Shown piece by piece: positions 1-11,496 of a DNA stretch of 64,000 nucleotides. The translations under genes and the position numbers were made by a program. The stretch lies in contig MCGO01000075.1 in NCBI GenBank assembly GCA_002104985.1, positions 62,001-126,000 on the forward strand, in the 5' to 3' direction. Position 1 is the first letter of the stretch. Every line of letters starts with the position of its first letter. Source of the DNA: Rhizoclosmatium globosum. Its lineage: Eukaryota > Chytridiomycota > Chytridiomycetes > Chytridiales > Chytriomycetaceae. Below the pieces are notes generated by a model. That model saw nothing but the letters and a program-made list of their open reading frames with translations. It did not search any database and was not told where the DNA came from.

Positions 1-2
1 TT

Positions 3-609
3 AGGGTGTTGACTAAGCGATTTCGAATTCTCTCCAAATGCGGCGACCGCTTGGATCACCAAGTGGCCGTAAGAGCAATATCTGACGATATCTTTGGTAA
101 GCATCGAGACTGCATGGTATGTAGAGTTAAGATTTGATGTAGTCTCCTAAATACTAATAGCTTTGTGGTCTAGGTTATGATCGCAGATAATTTTGTATCT
201 GAGGGTTCAGCAAACTATGCGCAGGCACAATTGAATTCAGAAACCGCAATCAATGACAGCGACATGCACTTAGAAGATGAATTCAAACAGCTGTCGTCAT
301 TACAGAACGATATGGGTCTTGTACGAACGTTCTTCCATGGAACCAAGGTAAACCTTATTTGAATGACACTGGAACTCTGACGCTTTGCAAAAGAATTTCT
401 TAAAAACTCACGAAGGACTCAATGCCGATAGACTCCATCAGCGAGTCTTCTCACTTACAAGTTTGCAAGCCAAAATGTTACTCCTCTGCTCTCCGTACGA
501 CCGAATTACGCTGGAGATGATGATTGATCGTTACCGGAAGTGCTGGAATGAGGATATTTCCAAGCTATCCCATGCATTGATTGGACTTAATGCCGCCGCC
601 TTGGCTTAG
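3..609 (+). CDS. bZIP-family protein, C-terminal part (gene continues left of the window)
   Basis: Three exons are visible: 3-116, 174-347 and 394-609 (stop TAG). The introns 117-173 (GTATGT...CTAG) and 348-393 (GTAAAC...AAAG) keep the frame. The encoded protein is the end of the family described at 16355-17600 and 17988-19209: 'RFRILSKCGDRLD' closes the first helical repeat, and 'LLLCSPYDRIT...DRYRKCW' lies in the second. Basic region and zipper must lie upstream of base 1. It is the closest relative of the gene at 17988-19209, sharing the segment QLSSLQNDMGLVRTFF. It lies on the opposite strand from the main array. Seen: frame, splice signals and similarity to neighbours. Inferred: that it is a DNA-binding protein, since the bZIP domain is outside the window. 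Confidence 0.8.
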
Positions 610-880
610 ATCAATTTCCTGATTTAAGTTCTTCTTCCTGTATTGTGAATAAGTGTATATGTTTTGAGATCATCGAATATCCAAAAGACTCTGTTGCAGT
701 TTTTTTCTATGTTTATTGCACGAAAACATCTTCATCTCCACCAATACTAAGTATTACCATTAGCTTTGTCATAAGCTTTGTCATTATCAGCCACTCCAAC
801 ACCTTTATACTGATTTTATTCTCAATGTTTGTTAGAAAATCAATCTCGCTCCTGTGAAATAAACTCTGCCAGCTATAGAA
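610..880. other. Intergenic, convergent 3' ends
   Basis: Between two convergent genes. AT-rich; I see no gene here. Confidence 0.6.
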
Positions 881-3800
881 TCACTTCTTGATGAAACCTA
901 TTATTATCTGTTTGACTTCTTCCCCACTTCCAGCCTTTTCAAAGTCAATCACAACAGGGCCTTGTTTCGTTGTAACCTCCAACCGATCCTGCTGCCCATT
1001 CCGCCCTTTTATAACCTTTATTCGCGACTCTGGGGTGCTATCAGTACTTGCGTGGATCGTAACTGCAGTGGAGGCACCCATAAGATTCGTCTTGTATGGT
1101 ATAAACAACAGATACACTTTTCCCCGCATATAACCAACAGCAACAACACCCTTTGTCCAGACACTGGTCGAACGCACCATATTCAGCAAATAAACCACGT
1201 CATATAAAATGGAGAATTTTGGGGTCTCCTTCACAACCCCTGCCGTCATGGACGTCCGAACAATCGAGACAGAATCCCGACCCTTCATAAACGACGTGCG
1301 ATGGAAACTTCCAAGTAGCGGTTGCATCATTGACCCTCGTTTTGATTTCGTTTGGTTTTGTGATGACGTTGCTGATGTTGTTGGGACTGGGAACTTGTCA
1401 CGTGTGAGGAAGAGGTCCCAGATTCGTGGGGTTGATTGCATGAGGAGGGGGATGGATGTGTTGATGAAGATTAAGGTTGCTTCGTTCATTTCGGAGCGAA
1501 TTAGGTCATCAGGTTGGTGGAGGATTACGAGGAGGATGGCGGATACGGTTGCGCTGAGGGAGAGGACTAGGAGGAATGTGAATTCGGAGTGTGTTGGGCC
1601 GAGGTTTCGTGCAAAGTAGGTTACAAGGGGGATGAATGCGAGGAGGAGGATGTTGTATACCCAGAGTGTTGTGCCGAGAGCTGAGCCACGTGGGGATGTG
1701 TATTCGCATGTATATTGATATACGTATCCTGGAAGCTGTTTTTTGATTACGGTTGGGTTTGAGAGGGCGTGCCAGAGACCAAGGAGGAATAACTCTATTG
1801 CCAAGAGAATGGTAACGACAGTGAACCAGAGTGCGTCTCTGACAAAGTAAGGTGGAAGCCGTACGGCTGAAGAGTAAATCAAACAGACACGGGCATTCTT
1901 GACGAGAGATGCTCCAGTCACAATCACAAACGCAGTCAACTGAAGCCACATACGCGCTTGACAGGTAGATACAGAGGGTAGCCCAATATACGTCATATTT
2001 GCTGTATACGAGGGAACAGTTCCGAGCGTCATGATGGATAGGAAGAGAATGGATCCAGATCGAAGGGCTTTCTTTCCTCGAAGCGCGACTAGAATAATGA
2101 GAAATCCGATGGACGCAATCAATCCAAGAGCGGTGAATACAGTCAACAAGATTCCATTCGCTGATATGCGGTCGATGACTAACGAAGTGTAGATGGGTCC
2201 GTCCAGAGGCGGGTTGGCTGATCCATCGAAAAAAATTGGTGTAGCATTCGGGAAGATTGTAATATTTGTAACAAGCATATTGGTGATTGCCCAAGCTAAT
2301 CGAGGTTTTAAAAAATAACTGGTGGGATTCAAAGGAAAGAATGAACTTACGGATTTGATTGAAACTGTCGCTGAGTCCATCGGTGTAGCTGACGACGAAT
2401 TGGCTTTGATTTATGCGCGTAATTAATTTATGGTGATTTTATGGGAAAAAACTTACGTTGCCACTTCTCCGTTTGAGGAAATAATCACGGGATCTCCCAT
2501 TATTCCTCTATAGCCCGTATCTATGTATAGAGTGTAATTCAGATAGTCCTGCAGCTTTCTTGACCCCAGCATTTGTGGTGAAAAGGATGGGTTGCTCTTC
2601 AAAAGCTGAAACTCAATGGGTTACCACCCAAGTGACAATGTATAGTCTGACTCACTTTATCAAATCCCGATGCCATGATTCTTGGACAATCATACATTTG
2701 GTTAATGTCGAAATAACTTTCGATTTCAATTCGAGAAAAGTTGATTCTACAAAAACCAACCAAAAAAAATAAATGAAATTAGTTGACAGGGGAGGTAGTA
2801 CGCAACGAAAGTGTCAGTTTACCCCCATGGTGCCTGGAAGTTGTTAATTTCTTGCAAAAGGTTTCCTTCGAGCTGATACATGAATGGTGTAAACGCATTG
2901 GTTCCAAATACATTCATAATTCCTCGCGCGTATTTAAAATAATCAGCTCCCCATAGAGCCGTTGCATTCTGACTACTAAACGGTGAATTCATCGTGAACC
3001 AGACGTAATCATTCCCAACTGATCGGTTCGTCCTTTAAAGCAATTGTTTACTCAATTTCTTAAAGAACAAGTAACACTTACGTTGCCAAATCAAAATAAA
3101 TACTCGCTGTATCGTCTTGACTCCCACACATGATTATATACCGTGCGTCAACGTGAGCGAGTGTTTGTGCGAGGTAATCGACTGACTTTGGGGTTGCGAC
3201 AATGTTTCCTAAAATGTGGAACCCGAGTTTCGAAAGCTCTCGCGATATGTACCCGCAGAAGGTGTTATCTGCGAATGTGACTGTGTCAATTAAAGCGACG
3301 CGGTTTACGTTCCAGAGATTGAGCGTCAGGGCGATGCTTTCTGCTGTTCCCGTCACTGTTGATCTGGCAGGGTAAGACACGAGAAAAATGGGCTCAGCGA
3401 GGCGACTTAACATGTCAGGGTTTGGAAATAGTATGGATAGTTTTTTCGGTTCCATAACGATTGCTCGTATGTAGAGCCAGTGCATTGTGGGATTTTGTAA
3501 TATGAATACACTTCGGCATCAGCTACCATTCCGAGGGGATCAAAGTCTCCAACAACACCAATGACCTCTGTATATACACCATAAGTAAGCACATTGCCAT
3601 GAAAAAACAGTATTTCAAAAACCTGGATGATGATTCGCTATCTCATAAGCCAGTGCAATGGCCGTCCCCGCTGAGCTCCTCTGTCTCTTATCCTTTGGAA
3701 AATTGTTGAACCTCTTAATGAGGATCGTGGTATTGGGAAGAATAGTCGGATCTCTGTTCATCTGGTCGATTCCGACTTGAACTGCGAACTGGTTCCAGTA

Positions 3801-4042
3801 CCACCACGATTTGTAGCCCCAGAGGTTCAAGTCACTCAAGGTTGTTATGTTGAGTTTGTCGAGGCCACCTACGATTTCAAACCCATCGTAAGTGAGGCCA
3901 GGAAGTCTGCACCGTGTTTAGCAAGAGTGCGAAGATGTGAATCGGAACCTCACTGTCCAAAGGGTCCTATTATGGCGATCGTGATGTTGGATTGGGTCTT
4001 GCTGGTGGTCATGATGAGGTCTCTGAAGAAAAATCTGACCAT
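881..4042 (-). CDS. Class C (GABA-B/mGluR-like) G-protein-coupled receptor
   Basis: Nine exons (4042-3954, 3906-3623, 3567-3412, 3355-3082, 3032-2823, 2716-2656, 2605-2457, 2403-2351, 2295-881) join in consistent phase to 896 aa. Residues about 20-440 form a periplasmic-binding-like (ANF receptor type) ligand domain: IAIIGPFGQ near the start, then VIGVVGDFD, YPYYFQT, and YRGIMGDPVIISSNGEV near its end. The linker PIFFDGSANPPLDGP leads into seven hydrophobic segments (about 460-700) and a cytoplasmic tail of about 190 residues. Known for the family: an extracellular Venus-flytrap domain senses a small ligand and signals through G proteins. Oddity: the only start I can place (4042, or the internal Met at about residue 11) gives no clear signal peptide, so a short upstream exon may be missing. 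The ligand cannot be told from sequence. Confidence 0.88.
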
Positions 4043-4137
4043 TCTATGCAGACGAAATTTATTGGGACGTGTCTCATGATTGAACGCTTAATTAAGTCAT
4101 AGGACTTTAACGTTTTTTAAATTCTATTTGCACGAAT

Positions 4138-4875
4138 CTACTGTGAGTACATGGGCAGCCCTTCCCCATGAACAACACCATCTCCCTCAAACGCAACCTT
4201 CTCAAGAATAAGCAATTTCACGATATAATTGCTTCCAGCGACCCAGACTTTATTCACCTGCCACACCAAATTCACGTTCTGCGATTCGTCTTCCTCCGTC
4301 CACTGTTTCGCATATGATTCCAACACCGTGATATGCTGTCCCGTATTCCATTAGTTTTCACAATCTAAATTTCGGGAAATAGATATATACGTACACCCGC
4401 TTGCCGACTCGTGAACAGGTACACCCCCCCCGTACAGCGGCACAACCAGAAACGCAAACTGAGCAAGCGACGAGTTTTGGCGGACCACTGCCGCTGTTAC
4501 GATTGCGATGAAGACTGCGGAGAAGGAGATTGCTGTTAGGATGCGGATTCGGCGGGATCGTGCGAGTGCGAGGGGTATGGAGGGGTCTGCGAGGGATTTG
4601 TTGAGGGATTTCATGCGGGTTAGGTAGGTTAGGTTTGGGAGGCGGTCTTGGAGGGCGTGTGGGAGTGTTGTTGGGAAGACTGGGGTTGTGAGGGAGAGGG
4701 GAAGGGCGAGGAGGAGGGATGTGCCGTGTGGTAGGGGGCCGTCGTATGCTGGTGGTGGGAGGGGTGGCTCTGCGGGTGGTGCATCTTGTATTGGTGTAGA
4801 AGAGGGTTGATTAATATCGCTGCTGTCATTGTTTGATGATGGTGATAGCTGGGATGGCTGTGTGTTTGAAATCAT
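4138..4875 (-). CDS. Single-pass membrane protein with cystatin-like C-terminal segment
   Basis: Two exons: 4875-about 4423 and 4335-4138, 216 aa. The first half is Ser/Pro-rich (PPLPPPAYDGP). Near residues 113-132 a basic stretch (RSRRIR) precedes one membrane segment (ILTAISFSAVFIAIVTAAVV), so the C-terminus is probably outside the cytosol. Exon 2 contains VWVAGSNYIVKLL, resembling the cystatin core (QxVxG followed by xNYxxK). The first residue of QxVxG is V here, not Q. Family knowledge: cystatins inhibit papain-like cysteine proteases. The acceptor CAG before 4335, with a CTAAT branch, is clear. The donor is ambiguous between GTACCT (4422) and GTTCAC, both in phase, next to a run of eight G. 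The protease-inhibitor reading is an inference from one motif. Confidence 0.55.
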
Positions 4876-4993
4876 TTTCAAATTGGATTTGGGAAAGCTT
4901 TCAATTTTAACGATTTTTGTTGTTTCAAAGTATTATTTCATTATCATCCAACCCATCCATAGAAACCTATGTAATCTTCAAACTAAATAAGAT

Positions 4994-5862
4994 TCAACGG
5001 CAAGCATCATTGACCTGTGCCTGAGACCCAGCTTTACAAGTGGTTCCCTCTGGACATTGGTACTCATACCAAGAAGATCCACCGTTATAGTTACCTGACG
5101 CACCAAGCGAAATACACTGCTGAATAAACTTTGGATTGGTGGTACACATCATATTTCCAGTCTTACAACTCGTGTCCCAGTACTGCCAAGGAGACTTTGG
5201 AAGCACACCGTCAGTCGAAGACGGGGTTGTAGGAAGAATGTCCATGAACGTGTGAGTGTTATTTCCCTTTGTAGAAACAATAACGTCAGAGCAAGAAGCA
5301 AACGCTTCGTTCGCGGGTTGACCCCCGTTATCGGCTGTGTATGTCCACCGGATGATTGCAGAGTATTGGGACTGGCCGGCAGGGACGGGAGGGATTGTGA
5401 TGGGGATGTGGCCTGAGCCTTTGATTCCTGGTTGGGCGGGGATGCCGCAGGTAGGGTCTTGTCCGAGGAGTGTCCAGGTTTTTTGGTTGTCTGTTGAGAT
5501 TGTGACGTTGCAGCCGCCGCGGTGGAAGGCGGTGAGTGTCCAGTCGACGACGGCGGGCCCTGGAGCGAGGGTTTGGGTGAAGACGGGGCCTGCGGGAAGG
5601 TAGTTGCAGGAGATGTCGAAGGCTGGGTGCGGGGGAAGGTTGACGTTGATGGCACCTTGGTATTTTTGATTGGGTAATCGGGGTTAGTATGAAGGTGGAC
5701 TTGTGTAATCGCACATGCTATATATTGATGCATACCTTTGCCGTAGGAGTAGCCTTGCTGTTGGTCACCAGGCAATGCACGGGTAATGGGCCAGACCATC
5801 AGACCATGGGCGGAAACTTGGGTAGCAGCGGCAGCAAGAGTCAGGAGAGCAGCGAAAATCAT
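4994..5862 (-). CDS. Secreted LPMO-like copper protein with CBM19-like chitin-binding tail
   Basis: Exons 5862-5736 and 5655-4994 (intron GTATGC...CTAAC...AAG) give 262 aa. A signal peptide (MIFAALLTLAAAATQVSA) ends just before HGLMVWP, so the mature protein would start with His. An N-terminal His plus a second His in WTLTAFHRGG would form the histidine brace of lytic polysaccharide monooxygenases. I cannot assign the AA family (10, 11, 15 or 16 are possible). The C-terminus carries a cysteine pattern like CBM19 (CKTGNMMC ... YQCPEGTTC). Family role: oxidative cleavage of chitin or other polysaccharides outside the cell. Start: ATG at 5862 opens the signal peptide; the upstream in-frame GTG is not needed. 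Confidence 0.82.
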
Positions 5863-6368
5863 AGAGTGTTTTGCTATTACTGATGGGTGCACAGGAGGCT
5901 GGTTGGCTATTTATGCTCACGGCTTGGTCACCTGACAAACCATCGTGATCAAGTCATTCGTCCTCATTCCTCCCAATAAATTCCAGCAAGCATGAAGCGT
6001 CAAGATGAATAAGGGAAAGCCTCGGTGGCTCTATCGAAGCGAGAAGTATGTTTCAGGAGCTGATGTGGTGTGAGCCGCAGTTGGATGCCTTACTGGTGTG
6101 CACAAGGGTCAATTTTACAGGGTGTTGCACGGAATAAAAATCACCATCATCTCCATTTGTATGTTCACCCAAAGATGGAAGTGTCTCACTACCTTTTTTT
6201 GGGGGAAAGGAGATAACAAAACAGCCTCACAACTGACGGAGATCAACGCCTTGTTCTCGTTACCCTCCCATCTGCTACACTTCCAATTGAGCACACAGTA
6301 AGTTTACATAGTTATATACCAATTTCACTGATGCATCAAATCAAAGAGCTTGCGTTGACAGTTGTTTT
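5863..6368. other. Intergenic region, no supported gene
   Basis: Divergent upstream region between the LPMO-like gene and the cysteine-rich gene. Only short ORFs without recognisable features are present. It presumably holds both promoters. Confidence 0.5.
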
Positions 6369-6372
6369 TTGG

Positions 6373-7033
6373 TCTGCAAACTTCCAGAACACACAGGTCT
6401 CAATGCCACAACGGGTAACTTTCATAGTAGCATTTTGTACCTTCGATCGGATGGTGTGCTAAATATAACTGCATGGACTCTCTTCCTTAGTGTTCTATTT
6501 CAGGTTGTAACAAAAGGCAGAAGACTGCCAACACAACGGGCCAAAATTATCAACAACTCCATAAGTTCGAAAGCCGTTATTATTGTCGCAACTGCCTTGA
6601 CAAGGCCAAACACTCCGTAGCTGCTGTAACAACAGGATTGGACAATGAAAACCAAACCCAAACCCAAACTACTCCAAATCATCATGATGTGTCTCTATGT
6701 GTAGGCTTTGCAAATGATCGACACTATTTCGATTTGTTTAGTGCAGAAAGCGTGTTCCAGCTTGGCGTCGGCTACACATCTGGTTCATGGAGACATCATG
6801 AATGCACTGGAATTATTGCAAGCGGCCGCTGTGACAAGTGCCAACAATTATATCACAATATCAAGCGTAATGTGACATCAAAGTTGATCAGCAAAGCTGA
6901 TAATTGGCGTCCAACGGAACAGACCCTCTCTCAACCTCCAGCTCTGTGCCAAAAGAATTACCAGAAAGAGGAAAGCGAAAACGAGGACCACCATTATTCT
7001 ACGGAAATCCTTGCCTCTAGGCTTGTGCTTTAA
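6373..7033 (+). CDS. Uncharacterised cysteine-rich protein (5' end uncertain)
   Basis: The last exon (about 6505-7033, stop TAA) encodes two short cysteine clusters: CNKRQ...YYCRNC and HHECTG...GRCDKCQ, followed by a Lys/Arg-rich segment. A likely upstream exon (about 6373-6416, ending before GTAACT) adds CKLPEHTG and joins in frame across an intron ending TTTCAG at 6504. The C-x-x-C spacing suggests a small zinc-binding module of a kind also found in transposon-derived proteins, but I do not recognise the family. I could not place a convincing start codon, so the 5' boundary is provisional. Confidence 0.4.
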
Positions 7034-7542
7034 TTATTTGTTGTCTTGTTGTTGGTGCCTTATTTTGCGTGGAAATCACTGAACTAATGTTTCCATACGG
7101 TCATCTTTTCGAATAAATATCTTTATACCCTTATTACTGTATTTGGAAAGTTTTGGCTCAAAACATCAAGATCTGCGTAATTGACAGAGAAATGAAAATT
7201 TTAGAGTTCAATTACTCTTGCTACGCTAACATTAGTGACACAAATCACGGATAGACCTAAAATAATAAACTGGTTTTCTACCTACGCGAAATTTTGACAT
7301 TCCATCACGTTCCTTGCAGGCATGACAGCCAGTTGAAGAAGTGGAGATTCGTGGCTTGGGTCTCATCTCCGTTCCCCAAAAACTGTGAGGGAACTTTGGG
7401 TGAACATCCAACTGGAGATGGGAGAGATCCGACATGCGTGCAACACCCTGTAAAATTGACCCTTGGGTGTGCATCCATTGCAGTAAATGAAATATTAATT
7501 ACAGAAGCAGAGAACCCTTATTCATTAATTTGAGTGTTAAAA
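7034..7542. other. Intergenic region
   Basis: AT-rich, about 500 bases. Short ORFs only; no gene supported. Presumed promoter of the bZIP gene at 7543. Confidence 0.5.
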
Positions 7543-8007
7543 ATGATAGAACCCAAGGATAGCTCCACCCCACCATCACCCTCATCCTCCGAGACTGAGA
7601 CAGATACCGATCTCGACACCATCACCAGCGCTGGCACCAACAGCAACGGCGAATCAGCAGAGGCATCAGCCACCAACAACAACAACAACAACAACAACAA
7701 GAGCACGACTTCCAACACCGATCAAAGCAACAAAGTACGTCGCCGCCTCCAAAACCGCGAACACTCTCGCGAATGCAAACAAAGAAAAGATGCGCGAATC
7801 GCCTTTTTGAAGGTGAAAGTTGCTGAGTTGGAGGCAGCGGCGAGGGTCAGCAGTCGGTGCTCATCGTGTGGGAGGGTGCAGCCGCAGAAGAGACTCGATC
7901 TGGTCAAAGAGATTAGACGGTTGGAAGAAGCGAATCGGGTTCTGAGGAAGCAGGCCGAAGAGAGGGGGCTTCTGCTTGCTTCTAATAACGCCGCAAGTAA
8001 TAAATAA
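7543..8007 (+). CDS. Small bZIP transcription factor with CxxC zipper insert
   Basis: Intronless, 154 aa, ATG at 7543. A Ser/Thr/Glu-rich N-terminus with an eight-Asn run (an AAC repeat) precedes the basic region RRRLQNREHSRECKQRK (about residues 67-83). Then come hydrophobic heptads, a CSSC motif, and a second coil (LVKEIRRLEEANRVLRKQ). The basic region matches the bZIP NxxxxxxxR layout, but with Glu-His-Ser where fungal AP-1-like proteins have Ala-Gln. It lacks the C-terminal helical repeats of the array genes. Role: nuclear DNA-binding dimer (family knowledge); targets unknown. It ends only 10 nt before the next gene's start on the same strand. Confidence 0.85.
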   Translation: MIEPKDSSTPPSPSSSETETDTDLDTITSAGTNSNGESAEASATNNNNNNNNKSTTSNTDQSNKVRRRLQNREHSRECKQRKDARIAFLKVKVAELEAAARVSSRCSSCGRVQPQKRLDLVKEIRRLEEANRVLRKQAEERGLLLASNNAASNK

Positions 8008-8017
8008 ACAACCACAA

Positions 8018-11000
8018 ATGTCCGAACTCGAGACCCTCTTCGCCACGTCCTTTTCAACGGCCTCCCTCGACACGTCCACGCACTCGCGACTCGCAAAGAC
8101 GCTTTTAAACTCTCTCAAAAACAGCGATTCTAGTTCGTCTTCGTCTTCGTCTTCGTCAAAGTCCGAGTGGCGCGTGGCTCTCTGGCGCTGTGTCCTCGCT
8201 TTCACGGCGACAAAACGCGTTGCAAAGGACGCCGCCGCAAAGACACTTCGCTTTCTTGATGCCCTCGTGAAGGCCGCGGATGCTGTCTCTGTCTCAAAGA
8301 AGGATGTTGTGCTTGTTGACAAGAATGCTTTGGTCCTCTTTCTCTTGAAGAAGCTGTCAAAGGGCGCTCATGCTAAACAGGCTCATGTCAGATTCAGAGT
8401 CTGTCAGTGCCTTTTCTTGTTGCTCAATCATGTCCAGGAAATTGAGTATGTATCTTGACAGCGAGACTTGATGGAGTGAAGAATACAAATGGCTTCTTCG
8501 GCAAAGGCGAGCCACGCTCTTAAAACTATGTACGCGAACGAACTTTAGTGAAGGAATTCGTATACAAGTGGAGTGTTATAAACGAAATGGTTGTGATAGC
8601 AATGAACGACCGTATGAGCGTCAGAAATATGCGTGAAGCAAGAGAATGGAGTGGAGCATGAAAACGAACATTCAGGACGCGTGGAATAATGAGCGAAGCG
8701 AATTGAGAAAGAGGACTTCAAAAGAAAGATATGTTGACTTGAGTGAGCGAAGGCGAAAAATGCACTAAGTAATAGCATCTAACTTAACACAACAGTGACG
8801 ATTTACACGACACTCTTCGAACCATTTTGATGCAACGTGCAAGAGACAAGGATGTACACGTTCGCGTTCAGGCTTCCATGGCTCTGTCGCGGTTCCAAGG
8901 CCCACCAGAAGATATTGATACTCAAGTGGTTGATGTCTTGATTGATTTGATGACGGGAGATGCTTCAAGGTACCAGACTTATGTTGTTTGACAAAACAAG
9001 AAAACCAACACTTTACTCCCCCAACAGCGAAGTCCGCAAAACAATCCTCTGGAACATTGACTTGACAGCAACATCCCTTATTCCGCTCCTCCAACGCGCT
9101 ACAGACGTGGACGTGGGTGTCCGTCGTATGGTATACCAAAAGTTTGCAGCGTCCGTTCCAGATATGCACAACCTCCCACCTGAAGTCCCTATCGCGCTTC
9201 TTACAGTCGGACTAAAGGACCGTGACGCCGGTGTGCGTAAAAAGTGTCGTGCGTTGTTGTGTGACGTTTGGTATAAAGGGTATCAAGGGACGCTGCTAGA
9301 GTTTCTTGCGGATTTGAATGTTCGGAGTGTTGCGGCGCAAGAGGCGCTTGTGGCGCTTGTGGAGGCTGGATTGGTCAAGACTGATTTTGTAACTGGTTTG
9401 TTCTTGTTTTTGATTTGCAGGGTTCAAAGAGTCTCTCTGACATCGATTCCTTGCAGACGACATGTGGGGTGATGCACTTAGTATCGAGTTTGTCTTTTTC
9501 GCGAGTGTGTACGCACGTTGTCTTGATGACCAAAAGGTTTGTCTATAAAAGTGAGCATTCACAAAAAACCTAATCCCTTCATTTCTCACAGGAAGAAGAT
9601 AAACTTTTGGATTTTCTGCCGTCCCTTTCCACTCTCTCCAATTTACTCTCAAAGTTTGGAGCACTGATTGTGAATCCACCAACAAACGACGAATCGCAAA
9701 TCAAGGCGCTTGAGTTTGTCCTCTCACGGCTTTTGCAGTTGACAGAGTGTCACGATTTTTCGGATGAAGTTGGACGTCGCGGCGTATCCTTGTGCTTGAG
9801 TTGAGTGTTGAACGATTTGGCTGAGTACAGAAACTAATCTTATGATTAAAAAAAGGCAAACTTCTCGTGTGCGAAGACTTGCCAACGGAGAACCTGCAAT
9901 ACATCATCAAGATTTTGAGAAAAATGGAGCAGGCGGAGTCGGATGTTTTGCTGTGAGTCAAATCTGAATTGAAACCGTGGTTCTGAAGTTTCTTTAGAAT
10001 CGTTGCTGACGCGGTATCTGGAATCGTCGAAGCCTCGGAAGATGCCGAGCTGGAGGATGGGGTAAAATATGTGCATCGAGTTTATTTCGTCATTTCTAAC
10101 CAAAAACATTAAGGTTGACCCATTGATGCACAAGTTGTTGATTCAAATGCAGTGTCTGGAGATTATTCGCGCGCTTTTTGAACAGATTTTGAAGGTATTT
10201 TGTGTGATTTAGGGCCGGACTGTATGCTCACAAGGTATAACCCACAGCCACCTGGAAAAGACAGCTCCTTCCTGGTTCTGTTGCATCGCTTCGTAATTCC
10301 AAGCGTTCGCAGCAACAATGCGTTGCTAAGGCAGACTGGAATTCATTGCCTTGGACTGGCGTGTTATGTCGATAGAGTTGAGTCACAACGTCTTGGTCGG
10401 AAAATTACTTTTACTAAGCTTTCTTCAAGACGTTATCGCTTGAGAATGCGAATTTGTTTCTTCATGCGTTCCAAGTGGAAGAGTTGGATGGAAAGAAGCT
10501 GGTTTTACGCGTGTGTAATCCAACATCAGAATATCTATCGCTAATACGGATCATTAGATTCTCTTTGACCTTATAATGATCCACGGCGTCACCGTAGTCG
10601 ACGTAAACGCCGTTGTCATGTTTATTCTCGCGTGTCTCCAGCACGAAGATCCAGGTCTCTTGACGCTCGCAGCTGAAGGCGCAACAAAGCTTCTCATGAT
10701 GAAGTTTATCGAGAACGAGCAGATTTTGGAGGCGTTATTGGTGCTGTACTTCCACCCACATACGGCTGGACAGCATAGATTGAGACAATGTTTGTCGTGC
10801 TTTTTCCCAATGTATGCTTTGTCGAGTGCGGAGAACCAGGCGATTTTGGCGACGGTGAGGTGGTGCGATTTTGAGACATGTTGACTGATTCCTATTTAGA
10901 CTGTTGTAGCGGCGTTTACCAATTTGACGCTGGAGTATGAGGAATCGGGGCAAGGCCTTTCGCCAGGAGATATTGCTGCTCAGATGGGAGAGTGGACTGA

Positions 11001-11422
11001 TTATAGACGTCTTGTTACCTTTGAGAATGGGGAGGAACACGCGACGGGTTGTGTGCATGGTGTTGTCGCGGTGTCGTTGTTGGAGGCGATGCTTCGAGAG
11101 CCAGGTGAGCTTCCTATTAACGTGAATTTGTGAGTTTACCAAGTGACTGTATGTAGATATTCAAAAGGAGGGAACCAAGATGCTCAATATTTTGTACATT
11201 GACGCGACTGTTTCTGAAGATGCGAGAAAGCGGATTTTGAAGCTTGCAGATGATGTTCAGCCGATGCTTGTTGTGGATCCTGTTTCGTTGAAGGGGTTGA
11301 AGAGGTTTGGACTTTGCGTTTACTCGTGAGTTAGCTTATGGTTGCATTGTAGATTTACGGCCAAGATTCAAGACGGAAAGAAGAAGAGTGACGATGGCGA
11401 GGAGAGTGAGGAATCGGATTGA
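8018..11422 (+). CDS. Condensin complex subunit 3 (CAP-G / Cnd3 / Ycg1-like HEAT-repeat protein)
   Basis: Fourteen exons (8018-8445, 8796-8969, 9028-9395, 9457-9536, 9592-9799, 9856-9952, 9998-10061, 10114-10194, 10248-10376, 10430-10510, 10558-10854, 10900-11104, 11157-11304, 11353-11422) join to 809 aa with every phase consistent. Diagnostic stretches: DKDVHVRVQASMALSRFQ, SEVRKTILWNI, DVGVRRMVYQKFA, RDAGVRKKCRALLCDVW, TGIHCLGLACYVDR and VLRILFDLIMIHG. The protein is an array of HEAT repeats ending in an acidic, Lys-rich tail. Family role: with CAP-H/Brn1 it forms the DNA-gripping part of condensin, which compacts mitotic chromosomes. It is somewhat shorter than usual. The first intron is unusually long (350 nt) and has an odd composition (see the feature at 8446). 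Confidence 0.93.
8446..8795 (+). other. Long first intron of the condensin gene with GCGAAGCGA-type purine-rich repeats
   Basis: The intron has a GTATGT donor and an AACACAACAG acceptor. At 350 nt it is about five times the usual length here. It is rich in GCGAA/GAGTGGAG words and contains TGAGCGAAGCGAA, also present in the long intron near 50.16-50.7 kb. Confidence 0.7.
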
Positions 11423-11496
11423 TTTTGACTTTGAACTTTCATTTTTTACAGATGAGTTGAAATATATACGATATATTTTGAATTGAGTTGAATATA

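Noticed and set aside
1..6. TTAGGG at the window start as a telomere repeat
   Set aside because: Only one copy, inside the coding frame of the first bZIP fragment.
1509..2294. 261-aa minus-strand ORF overlapping the receptor
   Set aside because: Shadow frame. The transmembrane frame is supported by hydrophobic segments and consistent splicing.
10371..10440. Two +1 frameshifts in the condensin gene
   Set aside because: An intron at 10377-10429 (GTTGAG...TTACTAAG...CAAG) removes the problem and restores a conserved-looking sequence.
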